Assembly: GCA_910576545.1 (NCBI GenBank)
Contig: CAJTKM010000011.1
Span: 38,528 to 102,527 of the forward strand
Reading direction: 5' to 3'
Origin: Lachnospiraceae bacterium
Lineage (GTDB): Bacteria > Bacillota > Clostridia > Lachnospirales > Anaerotignaceae
Length of the DNA stretch: 64,000 bases
Below the pieces are notes generated by a model. That model saw only the letters and a list, made by a program, of their open reading frames with translations. It was not told the DNA's origin and did no database searches. Below, in pieces: positions 1-8,076 of the stretch. Positions within the stretch are counted from its first letter, which is position 1; each line of letters opens with the position of its first letter. Both the position numbers and the translations under genes were made by a program.

Positions 1-1
1 C

Positions 2-736
2 GGCGGTTCAAACGATTACCACGGCGGCGGGCATTTTTCTGGCAGACTGACCGCCCCGCTCTGCTTTGCTGGCGCAGTTTGTATGCAGATTTTGGAGCGA
101 CGCGGCGTTCATATTGGGGCGCATATCCTTTCCGTCCACAATATCACAGACGCCCCTTTTGACCCTGTTACAGTAGACAAAAAAACGCTTCAGGATACAA
201 CAGAAAAAGAATTTCCTGTGCTGAATGATGACGCTGGTGCAAAAATGCGGACTGCCATTGCAGAAGCAAAAACCAATAAAGATTCAGTAGGCGGTATTGT
301 AGAATGCGCCGTAGCAGGTCTGCCTGTTGGCTTAGGCGAGCCAATATTCGATGGTTTGGAGAGCCGTTTATCAACTGCTCTGTTCGCCATTCCTGCTGTA
401 AAAGGCGTAGAATTTGGCGAAGGATTCCGGTCAGCTACTTTGTACGGCTCAGAAAATAATGATGCTTTTTTTTATGATTCTGATGGGCATGTGCAGACAA
501 AGACAAACCACCATGGCGGAATCCTTGGCGGCATTTCCAGTGGCATGCCCCTGATTTTTCGTGCAGCTTTTAAGCCAACGCCCTCTATTTTCAGAGAGCA
601 GGAAAGTATTTCCCTCAGCAGGCAGGAAAATACAAGCCTCAGTATCATCGGACGGCATGACCCCTGTATTGTCCCCAGAGCCGTACCCTGCGTAGAAGCA
701 GCCGCGGCTATTGCCCTGTTGGATATGATGCTGTAA
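2..736 (+). CDS. aroC: Chorismate synthase, 3' part (5' end outside window)
   Basis: This enzyme makes chorismate from 5-enolpyruvylshikimate-3-phosphate, the last step of the shikimate pathway, using reduced FMN. The frame is open from the first bases of the window and begins with GGSNDYHGGGHFSG, a conserved chorismate synthase block, so the gene starts upstream and about 244 residues are visible. The C-terminal RHDPCIVPRAVP block, typical of the family, is present near the end and the stop is normal. The next gene, a chorismate mutase/dehydroquinase fusion, follows 11 bp later on the same strand, which suggests an aromatic amino acid operon that began before the window. Confidence 0.95.
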   Translation, partial: GGSNDYHGGGHFSGRLTAPLCFAGAVCMQILERRGVHIGAHILSVHNITDAPFDPVTVDKKTLQDTTEKEFPVLNDDAGAKMRTAIAEAKTNKDSVGGIVECAVAGLPVGLGEPIFDGLESRLSTALFAIPAVKGVEFGEGFRSATLYGSENNDAFFYDSDGHVQTKTNHHGGILGGISSGMPLIFRAAFKPTPSIFREQESISLSRQENTSLSIIGRHDPCIVPRAVPCVEAAAAIALLDMML

Positions 737-747
737 AGGAGTATTAC

Positions 748-1512
748 ATGGACTTAAATGATTTTCGGAATAGAATCAGCGAAATTGACAATCAGATTAT
801 TGAACTTTTTGTAGAACGGATGCGTACAGCGGCAAAGATCGCCGAAGCAAAATCGGCACAGAATCTGCCCATATTGGACTCCAGCCGAGAAAAGGCTGTT
901 TTGCGATATGTAAAAGAAAAAGCTGGCAAGGAATTTGAGGGCTATGCTGAAACGCTTTATCAAACAATGTTTAACGTCAGTAAAAGCTATCAATCTGAAC
1001 TCATGGCAATGAAAACACTTCTTTCCCCTGAGATTACTGCTGGAAAATACGGCAAAAAAAGTCACATAAAACTGTTGGTAATCAATGGACCAAACATCAA
1101 TATGCTTGGAATACGGGAAAAAATTATCTATGGAGATGAAAGCTATGACGCTCTGCTCCAGCTTCTGAGGAAAACCTTTCAGGAAGCTAACGTAAAAGGT
1201 GAGGTTTTCCAATCCAATTCTGAGGGCGCGTTGGTAGAGCGCATACAGGCCGCTTATTCTGACGGCACGAATGGCATTATCATCAACCCTGCCGCTTATA
1301 CACATACCAGTATAGCTATTCTGGACGCTCTGAAAGCTGTCAGCCTTCCAGCCGTGGAAGTGCATATTTCAAACATCGCAGAGCGTGAAGCATTCCGGCA
1401 GATTTCTTATGCGGGTATGGCATGTATAAAAACGATTGCTGGCATGGGGTTTCAGGGTTATGTGGAGGCAGTCCGCTACTTAGTGGACTATATCGCTTCG
1501 CAGGGCAGATGA
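748..1512 (+). CDS. Bifunctional chorismate mutase / type II 3-dehydroquinate dehydratase
   Basis: Two shikimate-pathway domains are fused in 254 residues. Residues 1-90 look like an AroQ-type chorismate mutase (all helical, beginning LNDFRNRISEIDNQIIEL), which converts chorismate to prephenate. Residues about 108-254 are a type II 3-dehydroquinase: LLVINGPNINMLG, the flexible-loop tyrosine in IIYGDE, the FQSNSEGALVERI block, NPAAYTHTSIAILDAL, and the catalytic histidine in VEVHISN. About 18 residues link them. The gene lies 11 bp behind aroC with an AAAGGAG ribosome site. Chorismate mutase is more often fused to DAHP synthase, prephenate dehydratase or prephenate dehydrogenase, so this pairing is unusual. 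Both active sites look intact. The domain assignment is firm; how flux is shared is unknown. Confidence 0.9.
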   Translation: MDLNDFRNRISEIDNQIIELFVERMRTAAKIAEAKSAQNLPILDSSREKAVLRYVKEKAGKEFEGYAETLYQTMFNVSKSYQSELMAMKTLLSPEITAGKYGKKSHIKLLVINGPNINMLGIREKIIYGDESYDALLQLLRKTFQEANVKGEVFQSNSEGALVERIQAAYSDGTNGIIINPAAYTHTSIAILDALKAVSLPAVEVHISNIAEREAFRQISYAGMACIKTIAGMGFQGYVEAVRYLVDYIASQGR

Positions 1513-1590
1513 AAAATGGAAAACGATATATGAGTGTTGCAACTGGCGTTTGGCTTAAGAGATTGATTTATGAAAAGGTTATTTTCTTAA

Positions 1591-1752
1591 AGAACCTGTC
1601 CGTAAATTATCTACGCACATCCTGCTTCATCTTTTCCGGCAGTCTTTGTCGCTTTTCCTTGCTGTACCACCCGGTACGCCTGCAAAAAGCCCCCTGCCTG
1701 CCGAAAAATCTGACTGTGCAATTTGCACATATCTAATTTACGGATAAGTTCT
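1591..1752. repeat. 162-bp MITE-like interspersed repeat, copy 1
   Basis: This non-coding 162-bp unit has imperfect terminal inverted repeats (left AGAACCTGTCCGTAAATTA; right end, reverse-complemented, AGAACTTATCCGTAAATTA). A second copy of exactly the same length lies inverted at 53844-54005 and is about 90 percent identical by eye. No transposase frame fits inside, so it looks like a small non-autonomous element. The flanks read TTAA on the left and AAG on the right, so no target duplication can be assigned with confidence. It fills most of the roughly 300-bp gap between the dehydroquinase fusion and the marR gene. Confidence 0.8.
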
Positions 1753-1811
1753 AAGTCAAATTATCATGGCTTCACTATTTGTTTCGTTATTTATGTGCCT
1801 GACTTCAAATT

Positions 1812-2252
1812 TCATGCCTGATGTGGCATATCTTTCTTGCGTTCCAGTTTCAGTTGCAGTATTTCCAAACTCTCATATACCAAATCATACTGTTCGTCTG
1901 TCCATTCCTCCGTTAATTGCCTGTTATATTCCCCCAATGCCTCAATTAAAGATACATATACCGTTTTTGCACTTTCAGTAAGGTATAACCTTTTATTCCG
2001 CTTATCAAACAAGTCTGTTTCCCGCACAATATAACCCTTTGCCTCCAACGATTTTACCGCGCGGGCCGTTGCGGATTTATCTACATTTACACGATTGGAA
2101 AGCTCATCTTGTGTCAAGCCGTCCTCATGTGCCAGTTCTACAAAGTAAGGTTCTTCGCCAACTGTAATTCCAAAAGGCTCTACAACATCCCTTAAGTCAT
2201 TATAAATGCTCCTTGACAATAACGTTACTATCCGCCCGATACTTTTACTCAT
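1812..2252 (-). CDS. MarR-family transcriptional regulator
   Basis: This is a 146-residue winged-helix repressor of the MarR family, the usual length. The recognition region runs through GLTQDELSNRVNVDKSATARAVKSL (about residues 45-70) and the wing follows with a basic turn (DKRNKRLYLTES). Its ATG overlaps the TGA of the upstream membrane-protein gene (ATGA, 2249-2252), so the two are translationally coupled. The shared promoter contains a perfect palindrome at 2710-2743, which fits autorepression relieved by a small ligand. The ligand cannot be inferred. Confidence 0.93.
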   Translation of the reverse strand: MSKSIGRIVTLLSRSIYNDLRDVVEPFGITVGEEPYFVELAHEDGLTQDELSNRVNVDKSATARAVKSLEAKGYIVRETDLFDKRNKRLYLTESAKTVYVSLIEALGEYNRQLTEEWTDEQYDLVYESLEILQLKLERKKDMPHQA

Positions 2253-2674
2253 TTTGAAAACCTCTTGGAGTTTAACAGCTTGTCTAATATCAAATTCAAA
2301 AAAATACTAACAGTATAGCCATATATGGTATAAACAGGCAGTGACGAAAAATATATATGCCAGAAATCCGCCGAAAATCCCTTCATGCGCAGCAACCCGC
2401 TTATGGACATTATCGCAGTAAAATAAATTGCCGGGAGTACTGAAGAAATAAGCAGGAATGTCGCATACTGTAAATCTGGAAACAGCTTTTTAGTTATTTT
2501 CGCTCCAACCAGTCCTGCTGGAAAAATCAAAGATGCTATGCTTGAGATTACAGACTGTACTGTCATCATTACGAAAATCGCAGGAAAGACGATTTTTCCT
2601 GTGTTCAGCAATGACATGATATTGCTCATTATCATACCCATTAAAATAGGAAAAATATATCGTTTATATTTCAT
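2249..2674 (-). CDS. Small four-helix membrane protein, DUF2798-like
   Basis: The protein has about 141 residues with four hydrophobic segments (PILMGMIMSNIMSLL; IFVMMTVQSVISSIASLIF; ATFLLISSVLPAIYF; and a C-terminal segment), and ends in a basic tail. It resembles DUF2798-type inner-membrane proteins often found beside MarR regulators, but I could not test this. I chose the ATG at 2674 because AGAGGTGA sits six bases before it; a longer reading from 2713 has no such site. It is first in a two-gene unit with the MarR gene, so it may be the efflux or stress target of that repressor. The function is unknown. Confidence 0.75.
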   Translation of the reverse strand: MKYKRYIFPILMGMIMSNIMSLLNTGKIVFPAIFVMMTVQSVISSIASLIFPAGLVGAKITKKLFPDLQYATFLLISSVLPAIYFTAIMSISGLLRMKGFSADFWHIYFSSLPVYTIYGYTVSIFLNLILDKLLNSKRFSK

Positions 2675-2703
2675 TGTGTTCACCTCTTGTCTTAATGATA
2701 AAG

Positions 2704-2743
2704 AGTTTAGCAAAAAATAGTTGATATATCAACTATTTTTTGC
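2704..2743 (-). promoter_or_regulatory. Promoter with a perfect 34-bp MarR-type operator palindrome
   Basis: Positions 2710-2743 form a perfect palindrome centred on TTGATATATCAA. On the minus strand the -35 (TTGATA, 2727-2732) lies inside the palindrome, a 17-base spacer follows, and the -10 is TAAACT (2704-2709). Bound protein would therefore cover the spacer. This is the arrangement expected for autorepression of the two-gene unit by the MarR protein. Binding itself is inferred. Confidence 0.8.
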
Positions 2744-2791
2744 TGATAAATAAAACATTGTATCACGAAATATCTTCCGGGCATTTTACAC

Positions 2792-2816
2792 AAAAAAGCC
2801 GCCTGCAAGGCGGCTT
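2792..2816 (-). terminator. Intrinsic terminator after the aminotransferase
   Basis: On the minus strand AAGCCGCC pairs with GGCGGCTT (2796-2803 with 2809-2816) around a five-base loop, followed by six T residues. A second GCCGCCTG stretch lies upstream near 2876-2886 and could compete for pairing with the 3' arm. It ends transcription from the gene at 2921-4270. Confidence 0.8.
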
Positions 2817-2920
2817 GACTTCAGAAAATAGATATAATTCTTTCCCATTAATTTCCTAAATCAAACGCCAATTCAGGCGGCTTTTTACATAACGTAATCG
2901 TTACTCATTCTGCTGTTCCA

Positions 2921-4270
2921 TTACCAGCCGCTGCGGAACTTCATAACATCATCGGAAATATTTCCATTTTTATAATCCTCAATGGATTCCGCAATAATCT
3001 GGAATGCTTTTTTCAGATTTTCAGGCTTGATATTCAGAGGCGGCTGGATTCTAAGCACATTTTCGCCCAAAGAAATAACCAGCAATCCCTTTTCATATGC
3101 ACGGTACAAGACCTTAAATGTACCGTCACCATCAGGCACATCTTTACCCGTTTCAGGGTCTTTTTTTGTAATAACCAGACCTCTGGACATGCCGATTCCT
3201 CTTGTCCCCGTTGCTACATCGGGGTGCTTCCTGCATACCTCGTCCAGCCCCTCCTGCATAAGCGCAGTATTTTCCGCAAGGATTTTCTGGAATTCATCAG
3301 AACACATATAATCAAATGCAGCAATGCCAGCACTACAGGAAAGCGCGTTGCCGCCCAGCGTAAACAAATGTGCCGGTGCAGGCAGGCAGTCCATAATTTC
3401 ACTCCGTGCCATAAATGCACCCAGCGGCAGGCTTGCACCTAATGATTTACCCATGATGATACCATCAGGAACAATGTCAAAATGCTCAATTGAGAACCAT
3501 TTTCCTGTACGCTGGAACGCCTGCTGTACTTCTTCCGCAATAAAAAGGATACCATGCTTTTTGCAGAGGTCATACAGCTTTTTCATAAAAATCTTATGCC
3601 CAGCAATCAGACCTGCATCGCCCTGTATCGGCTCAATGATAACAGCCGCTACTTCTTCCGGCGGAAGGTACGTCGAAAACGCCATTTCTATCGCACTTAC
3701 ACATTCCTTTTCACAGGTTTCATCGTCAATCGAAGCATCATAAAACGGGAAACTGTAAATTTCAGGCAGGAACGGCCCCATTTTGGAACGCATACGGGTC
3801 GTTACGGTTGTCATGGAAGCTGAGCCATAGGTATTGCCGTGATAAGCGTTGATAAATGTAATGATTTTCGTTCTGCCTGTATACGCGCGGGCAAATTTTA
3901 CTGCCGCATCATTCGCGTCAGAGCCGCAGTTCCCAAAGCAGACCTTTGCATCAACACCGCCGGGATAAATCGAAGTCAGACGTTCCGCATATTCAATTCC
4001 TGCACGGTTATAAGTATACGCAGGTGTATACTGGGCATATAAATCAAGCTGTTTTTTAATGGCATCATTGATGACAGGGAAACAGCTTCCCAGGTTCAGA
4101 GAAGATGCGCTGGAAAGAAAATCAATAAACGAGTTTCCATCCTCATCGTAAACCAAATCCCCATCAACCTTCGCAACAGCCAGCGGATAATAAGAAAGGT
4201 GCTGGCACGGCGCAATCACTTTTTTGTCCCGCTCTACCAATGCGCTGCATTTCTTAGTATTCAAACCCAT
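2921..4270 (-). CDS. Class III PLP aminotransferase (GABA-transaminase / amino acid epimerase group)
   Basis: This is a 449-residue fold-type-I PLP enzyme of the class III (ornithine/GABA) aminotransferase family. The PLP lysine is in IIMGKSLGASLPLG, and the glycine-rich FGNCGSDANDAAVKFAR and NAYHG blocks are present. The pyridine-nitrogen aspartate, usually in a DEVQ motif, reads AEEVQQAF here, an Asp to Glu change that is clear in the DNA (GCG GAA GAA GTA). The QQ that follows recalls Lactobacillus isoleucine 2-epimerase relatives, so racemase activity is possible. AGGAGTGG precedes the ATG. It follows a YkvI-type permease by 101 bp in the same direction and ends at a strong terminator. The substrate is not determined. 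Confidence 0.85.
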   Translation of the reverse strand: MGLNTKKCSALVERDKKVIAPCQHLSYYPLAVAKVDGDLVYDEDGNSFIDFLSSASSLNLGSCFPVINDAIKKQLDLYAQYTPAYTYNRAGIEYAERLTSIYPGGVDAKVCFGNCGSDANDAAVKFARAYTGRTKIITFINAYHGNTYGSASMTTVTTRMRSKMGPFLPEIYSFPFYDASIDDETCEKECVSAIEMAFSTYLPPEEVAAVIIEPIQGDAGLIAGHKIFMKKLYDLCKKHGILFIAEEVQQAFQRTGKWFSIEHFDIVPDGIIMGKSLGASLPLGAFMARSEIMDCLPAPAHLFTLGGNALSCSAGIAAFDYMCSDEFQKILAENTALMQEGLDEVCRKHPDVATGTRGIGMSRGLVITKKDPETGKDVPDGDGTFKVLYRAYEKGLLVISLGENVLRIQPPLNIKPENLKKAFQIIAESIEDYKNGNISDDVMKFRSGW

Positions 4271-4330
4271 ATGTTACCACTCCTTACTTTCAGTCTCTCT
4301 CAAAATTTCTCTTTTGTTATTACAATTTAT

Positions 4331-4358
4331 ACCGCCCCTGTCAAAAGACTGGAGCGGT
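4331..4358 (-). other. Intercistronic hairpin between permease and aminotransferase
   Basis: ACCGC-CCC pairs with GGA-GCGGT around a short loop in the 101-bp gap. No T run follows on the minus strand, so it looks like an mRNA stability or processing hairpin rather than a full terminator. Confidence 0.45.
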
Positions 4359-4371
4359 ACGATATGCCAGC

Positions 4372-5475
4372 TTATTTTGCCTGTTTATGCTTCATGAGTT
4401 TGTATGTTCCCAATGTCAAAGCAGGGATTACATATACAATCAGGAATACCCATGCCAGAGTGCCGTAGCCCTTTGCAATCAGGCCGGACAGACCAACCTG
4501 CGCAAGAAGCATTGTACCAGCCAGCAGTACGAACGCAACAACGGGTGTTGTAAATTTCGGAGCCTCGTTGCCTTTGTTCTTGTATGCCGCTTCGATACGG
4601 TCTGTAATGGAATAAATCATGCCGGAGCCTGTTTCAATCAGCGTACCAAACAGTACAATCTGAAATACATAGCGCAGCCAAGGCATATTCATCTGCGTCA
4701 AAATATAGTCAACAGGCAGTTCCTGGTCAATGATAGCGGGATAGAATCCGCACATAGCAACGAACAGAATAATGCCGGGTACGATACCGATGATACCTGC
4801 GATAAAGCCCGCAATACCAGCATCTTTCGGGGATTCGCTGTGTTTTACTGTATACAGTACGCCAGCGATGATAGCCAGATTATAGAAAGCATACTGGAAA
4901 CCGCCGACAGCCCAGTTGCCCTGTACGGGAACCGTTGCAAAGTTATTTCCGATATCCTTGCCGAAGTTGATAAATGTCAGAATCAGGAACAGGATATAAA
5001 CGCCGTACAGCACGAATGACCATGCAGACAAAACCTTTTCAATCATCTCAGAACCGTTGATAACCAGCAGGAATACTGCAACCGCCATACCTATGATACC
5101 GACCCATTTATTGAGGCCAAACAGTTCCGACAGGATAGAGCCTGCGGAAGCCTCTACAACGCCCAAAATAATTAAAATCAGAATGATATACGCAACTTCA
5201 AATGCGACCCAGCCGGGGCCCATCAGTTCCTTCATAAAGCTCTTATAATCGAATTTTTTAAAAGTCCATGCAAACGCGAAAGAAATTCCCGCGATAACAG
5301 ACCACGTCAGCAGAGACACGATGCACATAGCAAGGCAGCCGCCGACAGGTCCATAGCCCATGAAGTACTCTACCAGTTCACGGCCTGTACCATAACCACC
5401 CGCGATAACGCAGGATTGGAATACAATACCGGGAACGAAGTATTTTTGGAACTTTTTAGATGTTAAAATACTCAT
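4372..5475 (-). CDS. YkvI-family integral membrane permease
   Basis: This 367-residue protein has about ten hydrophobic segments and an N-terminal GIVFQSCVIAGGYGTGREL signature, which resembles the uncharacterised YkvI membrane proteins related to amino acid permeases. A glycine-rich break in the first helix fits an APC-like fold with an unwound substrate site. The ATG at 5475 is preceded by GGAAGGAATC. The promoter is 217 bases upstream (5692-5720), leaving a long purine-rich leader. The aminotransferase gene downstream suggests transport of an amino acid that the enzyme then transaminates or epimerises. That substrate link is inference. Confidence 0.8.
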   Translation of the reverse strand: MSILTSKKFQKYFVPGIVFQSCVIAGGYGTGRELVEYFMGYGPVGGCLAMCIVSLLTWSVIAGISFAFAWTFKKFDYKSFMKELMGPGWVAFEVAYIILILIILGVVEASAGSILSELFGLNKWVGIIGMAVAVFLLVINGSEMIEKVLSAWSFVLYGVYILFLILTFINFGKDIGNNFATVPVQGNWAVGGFQYAFYNLAIIAGVLYTVKHSESPKDAGIAGFIAGIIGIVPGIILFVAMCGFYPAIIDQELPVDYILTQMNMPWLRYVFQIVLFGTLIETGSGMIYSITDRIEAAYKNKGNEAPKFTTPVVAFVLLAGTMLLAQVGLSGLIAKGYGTLAWVFLIVYVIPALTLGTYKLMKHKQAK

Positions 5476-5691
5476 ATGATTCCTTCCCTTCTCTTGTTAC
5501 GAAATTTTCATTGCTCTTGTATTTTTCATTGTCTCTTTTGTTCCTTTGCCTTCCCTTTTCTCCTTTGTTTTTTCAGATGTTTTCTTTTGTACCTGCCCTT
5601 TTCAATGTTATCTTTTGTGCAGTTCCTCCCCTCCTTTCCATCAAATACGGTTTATCACTTTAACGTATTCGATTAAATCAAATTTACACAT

Positions 5692-5720
5692 AGTATAATG
5701 TACAGCCCAGCAATTGTCAA
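5692..5720 (-). promoter_or_regulatory. Sigma-A promoter for the permease-aminotransferase unit
   Basis: The minus strand reads TTGACA (5715-5720), exactly 17 bases, then TATACT (5692-5697). The -35 is perfect and the -10 matches five of six. A near-palindromic AT stretch (TTTAAT-ATA-ATTAAA, about 5728-5742) lies just upstream and may be a regulator site. Confidence 0.8.
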
Positions 5721-6124
5721 CAAAATTTAATATAATTAAATTTTTTTATTGACTATTACAAAGATTTTATATGTATTTATAAAAATACATTGTGAATTTC
5801 TGCAAAGATTCACACAACATTCCAGAGATCCTAATGCAAAGTACACAACTATATTTTTTACAGTGGGGCATTACACATAAAATCTGAATATTCTTTGCAG
5901 TAACCCAAGTGAACTTTCTTTCTGTTCCGCGAAAAACAGACAGCTTTTACTGATATACTTCTTTGCTGTTTTTGTAAAAAATGTTTAGAAAATTTACACA
6001 ATTCCTATGGCATTCCCTGCCAATCCATAGTATGATAAAAGCAAACCCTATTTGGACAATTACAGCTACAAATTAAATTTCCCTGCACGAGGCATTACTG
6101 CCCACAATATTTTAGAGGTGTATC
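5721..6124. other. Intergenic region with no recognised gene
   Basis: This AT-rich gap lies between two divergent units. I see no credible coding frame, RNA gene or repeat. A possible plus-strand -10 (TATGAT, 6031-6036) lies before the AI-2E-family gene but lacks a convincing -35. GAGGTG precedes the ATG at 6125. Confidence 0.5.
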
Positions 6125-7378
6125 ATGATAAAAAAACCGAATTTTCCCAAAATAGACAAAGCATATTTCAAAATCAGTATCTATGTCTTTTTTGTTGCCG
6201 CCGCTTTGATATTATTTGAAAAAATCGTCGGTAACTTGCCGAACATCAGCGGCAGTCTGGGTACTGCATCCGTTTACCTGAAATCCCTCGGCGCACCATT
6301 TTTCCTGGGCTTTGCTTTCGCCTATATCATGAACCCGTTCATGAATTTTTTCGAACGCTTTCTGACGATGGATTTTGTCTTTTTCCGCCAGCATCATAAA
6401 CTGACACGTATGCTCTGTATTTTGACAAACTATATCATCATCATTGGCGGCTTTATTTGGATACTGATTTATCTGCTGCCTGAACTGAAAGCCAGCATTG
6501 TTTCTTTGACGAGCCAGCTGCCGGCTTATACGGTAGATTTGAACCAGCGTGTCCAAATATTTTTTGATGAAATTGATTTTATCGAAAGCGAAACAGTACA
6601 GAAATATATCAATACAATAATGGACCCCATCGCAGATGCTTCGGAAGACTTCCCGAAAACGCTGGAAACCATTGTTGGGAACCTCTATTTCTTTGGACGG
6701 GCAACAGTGAACCTTACGTTTAATCTGGTAATGGCTGTTTTCATCGCTTTTTACATGTTGTATGACAAAGAAAGCTTTGCGCGGCAGTTCCGCAAAATCG
6801 TTTATGCGCTGAGCAGCCGGAAAGCCGCTGAACAGTTTCTTCGTACGATGAACCGAATCCATCATATTTTTCAGGATTTTATCGTAGGCAAAGCTGTGGA
6901 TTCTCTGATTATCGGCATTTTGGCGTTTGTCGGTTTTTCCATGCTGAAAGCGCCTTTCCCGCTGGTATTGAGCCTGATTATCGGCGTCACGAATATGATT
7001 CCCTATTTCGGTCCGTTTATCGGGGCAATCCCTGCCGCTGTCATCACCCTCCTTGCCGATCCTATCCTTGCAATATGGGTGATTCTGTTTATATTGATTT
7101 TGCAGCAGTTTGACGGGAATTATCTTGGCCCGAAAATCCTTGGCAATTCCCTTGATCTAAGCCCGCTTTGGATTATACTGGCGGTCGTTGTCGGCGGGGC
7201 ATTGTTAGGGCCTGTAGGCATGTTTATCGGCGTACCCATACTTGCTACATTCAAAACCTTCGGCTCGGAATTTATTTCCCGCAAATATCAAAAAAAATAT
7301 CCGGAGGATGATCCTGCCGCCGTTCCCTCTCCTTTTTTGGATGAGAATGCGCCAAAGAAGGAAACAGACGCTGAATAA
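6125..7378 (+). CDS. AI-2E family transporter (YtvI/PerM-like)
   Basis: The protein has 417 residues and about eight membrane segments. The conserved core GVTNMIPYFGPFIGAIPA and the later GPVGMFIGVPILA block are hallmarks of the AI-2E/PerM exporter family. Members have been linked to autoinducer-2, sodium or antiporter function, so the substrate here is open. The C-terminus is charged and cytoplasmic (after RKYQKKYPEDDPAA). GAGGTG lies before the start. It is a single gene followed by a strong hairpin terminator at 7387-7422. Confidence 0.9.
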   Translation: MIKKPNFPKIDKAYFKISIYVFFVAAALILFEKIVGNLPNISGSLGTASVYLKSLGAPFFLGFAFAYIMNPFMNFFERFLTMDFVFFRQHHKLTRMLCILTNYIIIIGGFIWILIYLLPELKASIVSLTSQLPAYTVDLNQRVQIFFDEIDFIESETVQKYINTIMDPIADASEDFPKTLETIVGNLYFFGRATVNLTFNLVMAVFIAFYMLYDKESFARQFRKIVYALSSRKAAEQFLRTMNRIHHIFQDFIVGKAVDSLIIGILAFVGFSMLKAPFPLVLSLIIGVTNMIPYFGPFIGAIPAAVITLLADPILAIWVILFILILQQFDGNYLGPKILGNSLDLSPLWIILAVVVGGALLGPVGMFIGVPILATFKTFGSEFISRKYQKKYPEDDPAAVPSPFLDENAPKKETDAE

Positions 7379-7386
7379 GGTTCAAA

Positions 7387-7427
7387 AGCCTGAATGTACC
7401 GCTTCTGAAGTACATTCAGGCTCTTTC
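7387..7427. terminator. Bidirectional terminator between AI-2E transporter and rubrerythrin
   Basis: AGCCTGAATGTAC (7387-7399) pairs perfectly with GTACATTCAGGCT (7410-7422), giving a 13-bp stem with a ten-base loop. A short T-rich run follows on both strands. It serves the plus-strand transporter and the converging minus-strand rubrerythrin unit. Confidence 0.85.
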
Positions 7428-7444
7428 TGAAACCAAAGATTTTT

Positions 7445-8044
7445 TTATTTATCCGTATAAGGCGCAAGCTCCAGCCGGATAAAAAATCCTCTGTCATGCT
7501 CACAGACAGGACATTTCTGCGGGGCTTCCTTACCCGTAAAAATATGCCCGCAGTTCAGACACATCCATGCACATTCCACATCAGAAATAAACAGCTTATT
7601 CTGCTCAATGAGGTCAGCAAGCCTGCCGAATCGGTCGCCGTGTACCTTCTCAATCTTCGCAATCTGGTGGAAAGATGCCGCGATTTTCGGAAAGCCCTCC
7701 TCCATCGCCTTATCCCCGAATGCCTGATACACAGGGTCATGTTCTTCATATTCATTATGCTGGGCAAAGCGCAGCAGTTCCAGAACAGACTGGGAAATAT
7801 CCACAGGATAACCTCCGTCAATTTGAATGGTTTCCCCTGCCATTTCCTTCAAATGGTTATAAAACACCTGTGCATGTTCCTTTTCCTGGTCTGCCGTAAA
7901 TGTGAATACCGCTTCCACGACATGGAGTTTCTGCTCCTTTGCCTGCTGCGCCGCAAAAGTATAGCGGTTTCTTGCCTGACTTTCCCCTGCAAAGGCGCGC
8001 ATCAGATTCAATTTTGTTTCGCTCGTTTTGAAATTCACAGCCAT
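7445..8044 (-). CDS. rbr: Rubrerythrin
   Basis: Rubrerythrin is a cytosolic peroxide-reducing di-iron protein of anaerobes. This one has 199 residues. The N-terminal ferritin-like four-helix domain carries FAGESQARNRY and the QEKEHAQVF helix, with a second metal-binding helix around QIAKIEKVHGDRF. The C-terminal rubredoxin-type knuckle is CLNCG...CPVC (about residues 160-180). An AGGAGG site precedes the ATG. It lies 32 bp behind the 2-oxoacid oxidoreductase genes on the same strand, so it is probably co-transcribed and would protect that oxygen-sensitive enzyme. Confidence 0.96.
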   Translation of the reverse strand: MAVNFKTSETKLNLMRAFAGESQARNRYTFAAQQAKEQKLHVVEAVFTFTADQEKEHAQVFYNHLKEMAGETIQIDGGYPVDISQSVLELLRFAQHNEYEEHDPVYQAFGDKAMEEGFPKIAASFHQIAKIEKVHGDRFGRLADLIEQNKLFISDVECAWMCLNCGHIFTGKEAPQKCPVCEHDRGFFIRLELAPYTDK

Positions 8045-8076
8045 TTTTAATTTCCTCCTGATTTTTCATGTCATTA

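Noticed and set aside
1422..1736. A plus-strand frame spanning the MITE copy
   Set aside because: It begins inside the dehydroquinase gene and runs through a non-coding repeat. The other MITE copy does not keep the same frame.
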